Shown here: positions 8,734 to 17,770 of the stretch, piece after piece
Layout: each line of letters opens with the position of its first letter
Position numbering within the stretch: position 1 is the first letter of the stretch
Source of the DNA: UBA7378 sp049611805
GTDB taxonomy: Bacteria; Pseudomonadota; Alphaproteobacteria; RS24
Reading direction: 5' to 3'
DNA: 64,000 nucleotides
Assembly (NCBI GenBank): GCA_049611805.1
Contig: JBMZAX010000008.1
Location: forward strand, 31,763 to 95,762
The notes under the pieces: model-generated
The model's input: the letters and a program-made list of their open reading frames with translations, nothing else
Databases searched by the model: none
What the model was told of the DNA's origin: nothing
Position numbers and translations under genes: made by a program

Positions 8734-9783
8734 ATGGCTGACCCGCGTTTCTTCAGCCGCGCCGGGCCATTTAAAATCGGTGATATTGCGTCGCAAATCG
8801 GCGCGCATGTGCCGGACGGCGCGGATGCGGGTCGCCTGATCAGCGACATTGAAGATATCGCCACCGCGTCGGATGACAGCCTTTGTTTTGTGACAGATAA
8901 AAAATATCTGCCGCAATTGGCCCAAACCCGCGCCGCGGCGGTGCTGGTGGGCAAGGCGCATGCGGATGCGTGCCCGCCGCATATGATTGCTCTGACGTGT
9001 GATGACCCTTACGCGGCCATGGCGCGGGCCGCGCAAGCCTTTTATCCCGATGCCGCACTAGGTCGTCCCATGCCGGGGCAGATGCCGGCGGGCGCACCCG
9101 CCATTCATCCGACCGCGAAAATTGGGCAGAACTGCGAGATTGCCGACAGTGTGACGATCGGTGCCAATGCCGAGATTGGGGACAATACGCATCTTGCCGC
9201 CAATGTCGTGATTGGCGCGGGCGTGGCACTGGGGCGCGACTGCACGCTGGGTGCCGGTGTGGTGGTCGGCTACAGCCTGATCGGCGATCGGGTTGTCATT
9301 CATTCGGGCAGCCGCATCGGGCAATGCGGTTTTGGCTTCGCGCCGGGCAAGGCGCATATAAAAGTGCCCCAGCTTGGCCGCGTCATCATTCAGGCCGATG
9401 TCGAAATGGGGGCCAATTGCGCCATTGATCGCGGCACATTGGGCGACACAATTGTCGGCGAGGGCAGCAAGCTCGATAATCTGGTGCATCTTGCGCATAA
9501 TGTGGTGCTGGGGCGCCATGTGTTTATGGCCGGGCAGTCGGGCATTGCCGGCGGCACGCATATTGGTGATTACTGCCAGGTTGGCGGGCAGGCCGGAATT
9601 TACGGGCATTTGACATTGGGCGCGCATGTTGTTGTGGGGGCCAAATCCAGCGTTACCCGCTCTTTCCCCGACAATACGCAACTTATGGGCATTCCCGCGC
9701 GTCCGGCGCGCGAGTTTTTGCGCGAGACGGCAACTTTGAAGCGTCTCGGCAAATCGGGCGGCAAGCCGACCTCCGGCGACTAA
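8734..9783 (+). CDS. lpxD: UDP-3-O-acyl-glucosamine N-acyltransferase
   Basis: Third step of lipid A synthesis: transfers a hydroxyacyl chain from acyl carrier protein to the 2-amino group of UDP-3-O-acyl-GlcN. The 349-residue protein has an N-terminal uridine-binding domain (to about residue 110), a long left-handed beta helix built of hexapeptide repeats (about 118-300), and a C-terminal helix. The likely catalytic histidine lies in LVHLAHNVVLG near residue 250. Starts 9 bp after skp. The gene that often follows, fabZ, is absent. Confidence 0.96.
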   Translation: MADPRFFSRAGPFKIGDIASQIGAHVPDGADAGRLISDIEDIATASDDSLCFVTDKKYLPQLAQTRAAAVLVGKAHADACPPHMIALTCDDPYAAMARAAQAFYPDAALGRPMPGQMPAGAPAIHPTAKIGQNCEIADSVTIGANAEIGDNTHLAANVVIGAGVALGRDCTLGAGVVVGYSLIGDRVVIHSGSRIGQCGFGFAPGKAHIKVPQLGRVIIQADVEMGANCAIDRGTLGDTIVGEGSKLDNLVHLAHNVVLGRHVFMAGQSGIAGGTHIGDYCQVGGQAGIYGHLTLGAHVVVGAKSSVTRSFPDNTQLMGIPARPAREFLRETATLKRLGKSGGKPTSGD

Positions 9784-9797
9784 CGTAATAAACCGAC

Positions 9798-9853
9798 ACA
9801 ATCCTTTATTTGTAAATTCGCGCGGGCAAATTTACACAACATGCTAGGATTGT
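9798..9853 (+). promoter_or_regulatory. Nested inverted repeats covering the lpxA ribosome binding site
   Basis: Two perfect 8-bp inverted repeats are nested in the lpxD-lpxA gap. The outer pair is ACAATCCT (9798-9805) and AGGATTGT (9846-9853); the inner pair is TGTAAATT (9811-9818) and AATTTACA (9829-9836). The outer 3' arm contains AGGA, the only Shine-Dalgarno-like sequence for lpxA, 7 bp before its ATG. If the RNA folds this way, lpxA translation would be masked. The structure is seen directly; the regulatory role is inference. Confidence 0.5.
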
Positions 9854-9856
9854 TTC

Positions 9857-10663
9857 ATGACGGATATTCACAGCACAGCATTGGTTGCCGATACGGTAAA
9901 GCTGGGGCGCGATGTCAGCATCGGCCCCTATTGCTGTGTCGACGGCAATGTCGTGCTTGGCGACAAGTGCCGCCTTGATGCGCATGTGGTCGTCACCGGA
10001 AATACTACTGTCGGGGCGCAAACCCGCATTTTCCCTTTTGCCTCCATCGGGCATATTTCGCAGGATTTGAAATATGACGGTGAAGAAGTTTCCCTTGAGA
10101 TCGGCGCGGGCAACACCATTCGCGAGCATGTTACCATGAACCCCGGAACAGCTTCGGGCGGTGCCGTCACGCGCGTCGGCGACGATAATCTGTTTATGGT
10201 CGGCGTGCATGTGGCGCATGACTGTATTGTCGGCAGCAATGTCATTATGGCAAATAACGCAACGCTGGGCGGTCATGTGACAGTGGCGGATTATGCCATT
10301 CTGGGCGGGCTTGTCGGCGTGCATCAGTTTGCGCGCATCGGCGCGCACAGTTTTGTGGGCGCGGGCAGTCTGGTCACCGAAGATGTCATTCCGTTCGGCA
10401 TGGTCAGCGGCAATCGCGCCGTATTGGGCGGGCTCAATCTTGTCGGGCTGAAGCGCCGCGATTTTGAGCGCGATGAGATTAATGCGCTGCGGGCGGCCTA
10501 TAAGGATATTTTCATGACCCAGAACGCGACGTTTCAAACACGCGTGTTGCGCGCCCGCGAGACTTATGCCGAAAGCGGCTTGGTCAATCAGATGATTGAT
10601 TTCATTCTGGTCGAGAAAAGTCGCGGCTATTGTCTGCCATCCTCATCAGTGTCGGGGGCTTGA
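9857..10663 (+). CDS. lpxA: Acyl-ACP--UDP-N-acetylglucosamine O-acyltransferase
   Basis: First step of lipid A synthesis: O-acylation of UDP-GlcNAc from hydroxyacyl-ACP. The 268-residue protein is a left-handed beta helix of hexapeptide repeats (about residues 5-190) followed by a C-terminal helical domain with LKRRDFERDEINALRAAYK. The catalytic histidine lies in VGVHVAHDC (about residue 123), and HQFARIGAHSFVG is a further family motif. Length is normal. Start ATG is preceded by AGGA that lies in a potential hairpin arm. LpxI starts immediately after the stop codon. Confidence 0.96.
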   Translation: MTDIHSTALVADTVKLGRDVSIGPYCCVDGNVVLGDKCRLDAHVVVTGNTTVGAQTRIFPFASIGHISQDLKYDGEEVSLEIGAGNTIREHVTMNPGTASGGAVTRVGDDNLFMVGVHVAHDCIVGSNVIMANNATLGGHVTVADYAILGGLVGVHQFARIGAHSFVGAGSLVTEDVIPFGMVSGNRAVLGGLNLVGLKRRDFERDEINALRAAYKDIFMTQNATFQTRVLRARETYAESGLVNQMIDFILVEKSRGYCLPSSSVSGA

Positions 10664-11509
10664 TTGTCTGTGCCGACGCCTCTGGGTTTGATAGCCGGCA
10701 ACGGCATGTTGCCTTACCGGATTATTGAAAATCTGAACAAATCGGAGCACACGGTTTTCGCGCTTGGCATTTCGGGCGAGGTTGCCGAGGAGGTTTCCGG
10801 CAATATGGATGCCTGGGTCGGCATTGGCCAGCTCCAGCTGGCACGAGATTTGATGCAGCAAGCGGGCGTGCGCGATGTCGTGATTGTGGGCGGGGTGCAA
10901 CGGCCGAATTTGACAACGCTCGAACTCGATGAAGGCGGCATGTGGGTGGTCGAGCGCGCGCTGTCACAAACCCAGCGCGGTGATAATGCATTGCTGACGC
11001 ATGTGCTGGATTATTTTGAGGCGCAGGGTTTTGCCATTGTATCTGCCGCCGATCTTTTGGCGCAGGCCACGCCCCTGAACGGGCTTTTGACCAAGGCGGA
11101 GATGGCACCGCACCGGCAAGATATGGCGCGCGCGGTTGAAATTGCCGGTCATATCGGCGCGCTTGATATCGGTCAGGCCGCGATTGTGGCGCGCGGCATT
11201 GTGCTGGGCGTTGAAAGTGTGGAGGGCACGGACGCCATGCTTGCCCGCGTGGGCGACTTATCGGAGGAAGTGCGCGGCACGCCCGACGCGCGCGCCGGTG
11301 TGCTGGCCAAAATTCCCAAACCGCAGCAAGACAGGCGCATCGACCTGCCCGCATTGGGGCCGCAAACCATTGAAGGCGCGGCACGCGCGGGGCTTGCGGG
11401 TATTGTGTTCGAGGCTGACGGTGTGCTTTTCGAAGCGCCGGAAGCGTGCATTGAGCAGGCCAATCGTGCCGGCCTGTTTTTATACGGGCTGACGCCGGAG
11501 GATTTGTGA
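10664..11509 (+). CDS. lpxI: UDP-2,3-diacylglucosamine diphosphatase LpxI
   Basis: Hydrolyses UDP-2,3-diacylglucosamine to lipid X and UMP by attack on the alpha phosphate; LpxI replaces LpxH in alphaproteobacteria. The 281-residue protein begins with GLIAGNGMLPYRI, the conserved N-terminus of the DUF1009 family, and contains VEGTDAML and LPALGPQTIEGAARAGLAG in the C-terminal catalytic half. The frame opens with TTG directly after the lpxA stop; a GTG at 10670 is an equally plausible start. It overlaps lpxB by four bases (GTGA), indicating translational coupling. Confidence 0.93.
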   Translation: MSVPTPLGLIAGNGMLPYRIIENLNKSEHTVFALGISGEVAEEVSGNMDAWVGIGQLQLARDLMQQAGVRDVVIVGGVQRPNLTTLELDEGGMWVVERALSQTQRGDNALLTHVLDYFEAQGFAIVSAADLLAQATPLNGLLTKAEMAPHRQDMARAVEIAGHIGALDIGQAAIVARGIVLGVESVEGTDAMLARVGDLSEEVRGTPDARAGVLAKIPKPQQDRRIDLPALGPQTIEGAARAGLAGIVFEADGVLFEAPEACIEQANRAGLFLYGLTPEDL

Positions 11510-12666
11510 GCGCGCCGCATATCATGATTGTTGCCGGCGAAACTTCCGGCGACCTTCTGGGCGCAGACCTCATTGAAGCCATCCGTGCCCGGTTTCCCGA
11601 TGCCGCCTTTAGCGGTGTGGGCGGGCCGGCCATGACACGCGCGGGGCTTTCATCTCTTTTCGATATGTCGGAAATTGCCATTATGGGGCTCGGCCCCATT
11701 TTGGCGAATTTGCGGCGGCTTTTCGGTCTGGTCGATTTAACGGCGGCCCATGCCTGCACCGCGCGCCCCGATGTGGTTGTGCTGATTGACAGTCCGGAGT
11801 TTAACCACCGCGTGGCCGCGCGCATCAAAAAGCGGCATCCGGATATTCGCGTGATCTGCTATGTGGCACCGTCGGTTTGGGCTTGGCGGCGCGGGCGGGC
11901 GCGCAAAATGGCGCTGCATTTCGATGCCGTTTTGTCGTTGTTTCCGTTTGAAAGCCATATTTTCAAGGCGCTGGCCGGGCCACCCTGCCATTTTGTCGGC
12001 CATCCGATTGTTGACCGGTTTCGGAGTTACGCGCCCATTGCCGATTTTCGGGCGAAATATAATATCCCTGCCGAGGGCAAACTCTTGTGCATTTTGCCCG
12101 GCAGCCGCATGAGCGAGATACGCAAATTGGCGCCTGTATTCGAGCAGACCATTGCGCGCGTTGCCCGCGAAAATGAGAATTTGTCCGTGGTCATTCCGGT
12201 GGTACCGCACACGCGCGAGGCCGTGCGCGCGCGCGTCGCGCATTGGCCGGTTGAGGCGGTTTTGGTAGAGGATGAGAGCGATAAAATAGCCGCTTTTTCT
12301 GCCGCCGACGCGGCATTGGCGGCGTCGGGCACGGCGACGCTTGAACTGGGCATGGCGGGCCTGCCGAGCGTGGTGGCCTATAAAATGGGCGGGATTATGG
12401 GCGCCTTGCTGATGCGTGTGTTGCGCGTGCCCTCGGCGGTTATCGTCAATCTGGTGCTTGATGCGCCCGTGATGCAGGAATTTCTTGAAGACCGCTGCAC
12501 GGCGGATTTGATAACGCCGGCGGTGAACGCGCTGTTGCAGGATGATGATTTGAACCGTGAAAAGCGCGCCCGGCTTGCCCCGCTTGCCGATGTGTTGGGC
12601 GGAGCCGGACAACCCCCGGCGGCTCGCGCGGCGGAGATTATTCGGTCGCTATTGCAACAGGCCTAG
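11506..12666 (+). CDS. lpxB: Lipid-A-disaccharide synthase
   Basis: Glycosyltransferase that joins UDP-diacylglucosamine and lipid X to form the lipid A disaccharide at the inner membrane. The 386-residue protein has the family motifs AGETSGDLLGADLI at the N-terminus, FSGVGGPAM, the membrane-associated CYVAPSVWAW, ILPGSRMSEI, and ASGTATLELG in the nucleotide-binding half. GTG start overlapping the lpxI stop. Its TAG stop lies in a CTAG (12663-12666) that also encodes the stop of gltA on the other strand. Confidence 0.96.
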   Translation: MSAPHIMIVAGETSGDLLGADLIEAIRARFPDAAFSGVGGPAMTRAGLSSLFDMSEIAIMGLGPILANLRRLFGLVDLTAAHACTARPDVVVLIDSPEFNHRVAARIKKRHPDIRVICYVAPSVWAWRRGRARKMALHFDAVLSLFPFESHIFKALAGPPCHFVGHPIVDRFRSYAPIADFRAKYNIPAEGKLLCILPGSRMSEIRKLAPVFEQTIARVARENENLSVVIPVVPHTREAVRARVAHWPVEAVLVEDESDKIAAFSAADAALAASGTATLELGMAGLPSVVAYKMGGIMGALLMRVLRVPSAVIVNLVLDAPVMQEFLEDRCTADLITPAVNALLQDDDLNREKRARLAPLADVLGGAGQPPAARAAEIIRSLLQQA

Positions 12667-13961
12667 CGTTTGGCGATATCGATATAGTCGCGCTTGGGCG
12701 AGCCGATATAAAGCTGGCGCGGGCGCCCGATACGCTGGCTCGGATCCTCAACCATTTCATTCCATTGCGCCACCCAGCCGACGGTTCGCGCAAGTGCAAA
12801 CAAAACCGTAAACATGGTTGTCGGAAAGCCCATGGCTTTCAGGGTGATGCCGGAATAAAAATCAATATTCGGATAGAGTTTCTTCTCGACGAAATATTCA
12901 TCATTAAGCGCGATTTTTTCCAGCTCCATGGCAACGTCAAGCAGCGGGTCGTCTTTAATGCCGAGTTCGCCCAGCACTTCATGGCAGGTCTGTTGCATAA
13001 CGCGCGCGCGCGGGTCGTAGTTTTTATACACGCGGTGGCCGAAACCCATCAAACGGAACGGATCGTCTTTGTCTTTGGCGCGTTTCACAAATTCGGGAAT
13101 ATTGTCGACCGAACCAATTTCGGAAAGCATTTCCAGCGCCGCCTCATTTGCCCCGCCATGCGACGGCCCCCACAGACAAGCAATCCCTGCGGCAATGCAG
13201 GCAAACGGATTGGCACCGGAAGAGCCGGCAAGCCGAACGGTCGATGTTGAAGCATTTTGCTCATGGTCGGCATGAAGAATGAAAATGCGATCCATGGCGC
13301 GCGCCAGCGTCGGGCTGACATTCATTTCCTCGCATGGCACGGAAAAGCACATATGCAGGAAATTCGAGGCGTAATCCAAATCATTGCGCGGATAAACAAA
13401 GGGCTGCCCGATGGAATATTTATAGGCCATGGCGGCGATGGTCGGAATTTTCGCAATCAGACGGCGGCTGGCAATTTTGCGCTGTTCGGGATCGTTAATA
13501 TCCGTGCTGTCATGATAAAAAGCCGACAGCGCGCCAACCACACCAACCATAATCGCCATAGGGTGCGCGTCGCGGCGGAACCCGTGGAAAAACCGGTTCA
13601 TTTGCTCGTGCAGCATGGTGTGGCGCGTGATGGCGGTTTCAAACTCTTCCAGCTCTTTGCGGCTCGGCAATTCACCATTGAGCAGCAGATAGCAGGTCTC
13701 GACAAAATTACCTTTTTCGGCCAATTGCTCAATCGGATAACCGCGATGCAAAAGCGTGCCTTCTTCGCCGTCAATATAGGTTATGGACGATTGGCAGCTT
13801 GCCGTTGAGGTGAAGCCGGGGTCATAGGTGAACTGGCCCGTCTGGGCATAAAGCGAGGAAACATCAATAACGCTGGGCCCTACAGTGCCTTCATTGATGC
13901 CAAAATCATATGTCTTGCCGAGACTGTTCAGACCAGCCAATTTAGCATCATTCGCGCTCAT
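12663..13961 (-). CDS. gltA: Citrate synthase (type II)
   Basis: Condenses acetyl-CoA and oxaloacetate to citrate, entry to the TCA cycle. The 432-residue length and the N-terminal extension before the catalytic domain fit the NADH-sensitive type II enzymes of Gram-negative bacteria. Catalytic regions are visible: the His region in GPSHGGANEAAL, MGFGHRVYKNYDPR, and the conserved Asp region PNIDFYSGI. A GAGAG/AGGAGA purine stretch precedes the ATG. Downstream of gltX on the same strand (124 bp gap), and convergent with lpxB, sharing a stop tetranucleotide. Confidence 0.97.
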   Translation of the reverse strand: MSANDAKLAGLNSLGKTYDFGINEGTVGPSVIDVSSLYAQTGQFTYDPGFTSTASCQSSITYIDGEEGTLLHRGYPIEQLAEKGNFVETCYLLLNGELPSRKELEEFETAITRHTMLHEQMNRFFHGFRRDAHPMAIMVGVVGALSAFYHDSTDINDPEQRKIASRRLIAKIPTIAAMAYKYSIGQPFVYPRNDLDYASNFLHMCFSVPCEEMNVSPTLARAMDRIFILHADHEQNASTSTVRLAGSSGANPFACIAAGIACLWGPSHGGANEAALEMLSEIGSVDNIPEFVKRAKDKDDPFRLMGFGHRVYKNYDPRARVMQQTCHEVLGELGIKDDPLLDVAMELEKIALNDEYFVEKKLYPNIDFYSGITLKAMGFPTTMFTVLFALARTVGWVAQWNEMVEDPSQRIGRPRQLYIGSPKRDYIDIAKR

Positions 13962-14085
13962 TGCTTCTCTCCTGTTCCATATGCTATATCACTTTGTGCG
14001 TGTCATACCACATCACCTTGAAAATCGCTACTATTGGCGCGTTTTATTCGTGGAATTTGGCCTAAAAATCACAGATAGATTTTCG

Positions 14086-15474
14086 TTAAATCTGATCTTC
14101 GAGACGCCCCAGAACTTCTGCCTTGTCAAGCAGCGCAATGACATCAAAAATGCCCGGCGACACGGGCGTTCCGGTCAGTGCGGCGCGCAAGGCCGGTGCA
14201 ATATCTCCCAGCTTGAGGTCGTGCTCGGTCAAAAATGCGCGGATTTCCTCTTCGATTGCCGCCTGTTCCCAGTCTTTGAGGGCGTCCAGACGCGGGCGCA
14301 GGGCGGCCAGCCGCGCGCGCGTATCCGGCGTCAGCGCTTTGGCGGCTTTTTCCGTCATGTCAATCGGCCGCGCGCTGATTAGAAACCGGCCCATATCGGC
14401 TATTTCGTGCAAGTTTTTGGCACGTTCTTTCAGCACGGGCATGGCGATCTCAAGCGTGGCCTGCACCGGGGCCAATTCCGGCGCAGTCGCACAAACCAGA
14501 GCGGCGAGGGCGGTGTCATCATGGCGGCGAATATGGTGTCCGTTTACATTTTCCAGCTTGGCCGTGTCAAAACGTGCCGGAGACTTGCCAATCGCCTCAA
14601 GCCCGAACCATGTGATGAGTTGTTCGGTCGTGAAAATTTCATCATCGCCATGGCTCCAGCCCAAACGCGCCAGATAATTGCGCATGGCTTCGGGCAAAAG
14701 CCCCATATCGCGATAGGCCTCGACCCCCAATGCGCCGTGCCGCTTCGACAATTTGGCGCCATCGCTGCCATGAATGAGCGGCAAATGTGCAAATATCGGC
14801 ACCTGCCAGCCCAGCGCATTGTAAATTTGTGTCTGACGCGCGGCATTGGTCAGGTGGTCGTCGCCGCGAATAATATGGGTGATGTCCATATCATGGTCAT
14901 CGACCACCACGGACAGCATATAGGTCGGTGTGTTGTCGGAACGCAGAATAATCAGATCGTCCAGCTGGTCATTGGCAATTGTCACCGTGCCCTGAACGCA
15001 ATCATCGATCTCGACATGGCCTTCCTGCGGGGCGCGAAACCTGACGACATAGGCCTGCCCGTCGGGGGCTTCGGCAGGGTCGCGGTCGCGCCAGGTGCCG
15101 TCATAGCGCGGCGGTTTTCCGGCGGCGCGGGCAGTCTCGCGCATGGCCTCAATTTCTTCCGGCGTGCAATAGCATTTATAGGCGTGGCCTGACGCCAGCA
15201 AGTTTTGCGCGACCTCAATATGCCGGTCGGCATTTTTGTGCTGGAAAACCGGCGTCTCGTCGGCATCAAGGCCGAGCCACGCCATGCCGTCCAGAATGGC
15301 CTCAATCGCCGCATCGGTTGAGCGCGCGCGGTCGGTATCTTCAATGCGCAGCAAAAACTTGCCGCCGTGATGGCGCGCGAAAGCCCAGTTGAACAGCGCC
15401 GTGCGTGCGCCGCCAATATGCAGAAATCCCGTCGGGGAGGGCGCAAAGCGCGTAACTACCGGGCCGGAAACCAT
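14086..15474 (-). CDS. gltX: Glutamyl-tRNA synthetase
   Basis: Charges tRNA-Glu (and possibly tRNA-Gln, if this organism uses the GatCAB route) with glutamate. The 462-residue class I synthetase has the HIGG signature at residues 19-22 in APSPTGFLHIGG and the KLSKRHG form of KMSKS in the middle of the protein. The anticodon-binding helical domain occupies the C-terminal third. ATG is preceded by ATAGGAG. The gltX-gltA neighbourhood, divergent from comEC, is a recurrent alphaproteobacterial arrangement. Only one gltX copy is seen here. Confidence 0.96.
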   Translation of the reverse strand: MVSGPVVTRFAPSPTGFLHIGGARTALFNWAFARHHGGKFLLRIEDTDRARSTDAAIEAILDGMAWLGLDADETPVFQHKNADRHIEVAQNLLASGHAYKCYCTPEEIEAMRETARAAGKPPRYDGTWRDRDPAEAPDGQAYVVRFRAPQEGHVEIDDCVQGTVTIANDQLDDLIILRSDNTPTYMLSVVVDDHDMDITHIIRGDDHLTNAARQTQIYNALGWQVPIFAHLPLIHGSDGAKLSKRHGALGVEAYRDMGLLPEAMRNYLARLGWSHGDDEIFTTEQLITWFGLEAIGKSPARFDTAKLENVNGHHIRRHDDTALAALVCATAPELAPVQATLEIAMPVLKERAKNLHEIADMGRFLISARPIDMTEKAAKALTPDTRARLAALRPRLDALKDWEQAAIEEEIRAFLTEHDLKLGDIAPALRAALTGTPVSPGIFDVIALLDKAEVLGRLEDQI

Positions 15475-15572
15475 GATTTTCTCCTATAAGAGCGGTTTCA
15501 TTTGCAACCTGTGATACGTGGTGCTTCGTATGCAAGGCCGCCAATACTTGAGCGTAAGTAGCACAAATCGGT

Positions 15573-16993
15573 TTGTTTCAACAGTGCCGCGCGCAAGCGC
15601 AGATGGGGCGGTTTCCAGTGGATGATGCGAGACATTTTTTCCCGTTTTTGCCGGTCGCTTTCGCGCTTGGCATTGCGGTGTATTTTGTCTGGCCGAGCGA
15701 GCCGGGCTTTTACTATCTCGTGGCACTGCCGGTTTTGTTTGCCGTGGGGCGGGTGCCGAATTTCCGCACACCGGCCGGCAATTATGGCGCTTATGCCAAA
15801 TCGGGCATGATTTTCTGCCTGTGCCTGATTTGCGGGGCGGGCTGGGCGCATCTGCACAGCCATCGCGCGAGCCAGAACTGGGCCACGCCGCCCCTGCCGG
15901 CGGGCGGGGTTGAAACGACGATTTCGGGGCGGGTCGATATGTCCGAAACGCGCTGGCGCGGCGGCGAATTGCATATCACGGTGCGCGCGAGCGGTCTTTC
16001 GAATAATGCGCCCGGAGCGGCGCACCGGCCCTTTCGCGCGCGCCCGTTCAGCAGTCAGGAAATTGCATTGCGTGCCAGACCCGGCTGTCATGGCGAGCTG
16101 AAAGTGCGTCTGCAACCGCTTGGCGCGCCGCTGACCGATGGCGGCTACGACCCAAGATTTCCCGCATTCTTCGAAGGGTTGCGGGCGCGGGGCTTTGTCC
16201 GGGAAATTGTGTCGCTGACTTGCGAAACCGGCACATGGGCGCATCGGCTGGCGCGCCTGCGTCTTTCTATGGCCGAAGAGATACGCGCCACCCTGCCGGC
16301 GCAGACCGGCGGCGTGGCCGCGGCCCTCATCACGGGTCTGCGCGGCGGCATATCACCTGCCATTCGCGACACGTTCCGCAATAGCGGGCTTGCGCATGTT
16401 CTGGCAATTTCAGGTCTGCATATGGCGCTTTTCGCCGGCACGGTGTTTGCGCTTCTGCGCGTTTTGTGCGCGCTGTTTCCCCGTTTTGCGCAAGCCTATG
16501 ATGTGCGCCGGATAAGTGCCTGCTTAGCACTTGCCGCCGCCGTCGGATATCTTGCCCTGTCGGGGGCCAGCTATGCCACCCAGCGCGCCTTTGTGATGAT
16601 CGCGCTGGTGTTCATTGCCATCGCCATCGGGCGGCAAGCCCTGACCATGCGCAATGTCGGCTGGGCTGGCCGACGCAAACCGTCGAAGCGGGCTATGCCG
16701 CATGTCGTTTTCCGGCATGTCGTATCGAATTGCAGGCCGGCGCGGAACTGGCTCTGGTGACAGATGCCCGTCATTTGACCGAAGCATGTGGTGCGGTTGA
16801 TGTTGTTATCGCGCCCTATATTCGCGCGCGCTACCCGTGTGCCGCGCATCTTGTTGACCGGCGTGTTCTGAAACCGTTTGCAACCACGCTGGTTTATGTC
16901 GAGCGAACACACAGCGGGCTGCACATTTTCACGCGCATACCGCAGGCAAATGCGATGCGCGTTTGGCAGAGAAGCGGGGCGCAAAGCCCGTAA
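15573..16993 (+). pseudogene. comEC: ComEC DNA-uptake channel, internally deleted and frameshifted
   Basis: ComEC is the inner membrane channel for single-stranded DNA uptake in natural transformation, normally about 700 residues or more. Here an N-terminal part (start TTG 15573 or ATG 15603) is intact through the soluble domain and the first helices of the competence region, with ALITGLRGGI and LAISGLHMALFAG, up to about residue 362 (base 16658). Then the frame becomes meaningless and stops at 16760. The frame that opens around 16661 and runs to 16993 reads as the C-terminal end of the family (TDARHLTEACGAVDVVIAP, followed by a conserved Asp-Arg). The rest of the membrane domain and the HxHxDH metallo-beta-lactamase domain are gone, roughly 300 codons. 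Gene product is presumably non-functional unless this is an assembly fault. Confidence 0.8.
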
Positions 16994-17003
16994 ATCGTTT
17001 AAA

Positions 17004-17666
17004 TCAATATTTGCGGATAAGCCCGACGAGGCGACCCTGAACCCTTATTTGGTCCGACCTGAAAATGCGGGTCTCATAGGCGGCATTGGCCGCTTCCAGC
17101 GCAATCATCTCACCCTTGCGGCGCAGCCGTTTCAGCGTGGCTTCATGGCCTTCGACCAGCGCCACGATAATCTCGCCATTTTCCGCCGTATTGCCGCTTT
17201 GGATAATTGCCGTATCGCCGTCAAAAATACCGGCATCAATCATTGAATCGCCATGCACTTCCAGCGCGTAATGTTCGCCCGAACGCATCATTTCCATGGG
17301 CACGCTGATCTGGTTGATCTCTTCCTGCAAAGCCTCAATGGGCGTACCGGCCGCGATGCGTCCCATAACGGGCACGCAAACACTGCGGTCATCATTGGCC
17401 GCAGGCGGCGGGGTGGTGGCGCGCGACGGAGCGGTAAGGCTGGTCGACATGCTGTCGGGCAGTTTGATGACATCAAGCGCGCGCGCACGATGGGCAAGGC
17501 GCTTGATAAAGCCACGTTCTTCAAGCGCGGTTATCAGCCGATGGATACCTGATTTGGATTTGAGGTTGAGTGCTTCTTTCATTTCGTCGAAGCTGGGCGA
17601 CACGCCGGTTTCCTTCAGCCGTTCATTTATGAATAGCAATAGCTCGAATTGTTTTTTCGTAAGCAT
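17004..17666 (-). CDS. lexA: SOS repressor LexA
   Basis: Represses DNA-damage genes and is inactivated by RecA-stimulated self-cleavage. With the ATG at 17666 (GAGG 6 bp upstream) it has 220 residues: a winged helix-turn-helix from MLTKKQFELL, with SFDEMKEALNLKSKSGIHRL as recognition region, then the cleavage site Ala-Gly in RIAAGTPIEA, the catalytic Ser in GDSMIDAGIFDGD, and the catalytic Lys in ATLKRLRRKG. A 14-residue upstream extension of the frame is not needed. It lies downstream of trpC and convergent with the comEC remnant. Regulation is probably autogenous (see the site at 17709). Confidence 0.96.
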   Translation of the reverse strand: MLTKKQFELLLFINERLKETGVSPSFDEMKEALNLKSKSGIHRLITALEERGFIKRLAHRARALDVIKLPDSMSTSLTAPSRATTPPPAANDDRSVCVPVMGRIAAGTPIEALQEEINQISVPMEMMRSGEHYALEVHGDSMIDAGIFDGDTAIIQSGNTAENGEIIVALVEGHEATLKRLRRKGEMIALEAANAAYETRIFRSDQIRVQGRLVGLIRKY

Positions 17667-17708
17667 GAGAACCTCGGCGTAAAAAGAGAACGAATCACCA
17701 ACATTCAT

Positions 17709-17723
17709 GTTCTACTTTTATTC
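17709..17723 (-). promoter_or_regulatory. Candidate LexA box upstream of lexA
   Basis: GTTC, seven bases, ATTC (written on the + strand) lies 43-57 bp upstream of the lexA ATG. The alphaproteobacterial LexA operator is GTTC-N7-GTTC, so this is one mismatch from consensus and in a sensible position for autoregulation. No perfect box was found in the 104-bp gap. Confidence 0.4.
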
Positions 17724-17770
17724 GCTTTCGCAGGCAAGACTCAAATATTCAAAAATCTGTTTTGATTCGT

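Noticed and set aside
10722..11828. 368-codon antisense frame over lpxI and lpxB
   Set aside because: Low-complexity Arg/Pro/Ala sequence without motifs, opposite two well-supported, overlapping lipid A genes.
17669..17691. Two GAAC words upstream of lexA as a LexA operator
   Set aside because: Their spacing is 15 bases rather than seven; the GTTC-N7-ATTC at 17709 fits better.
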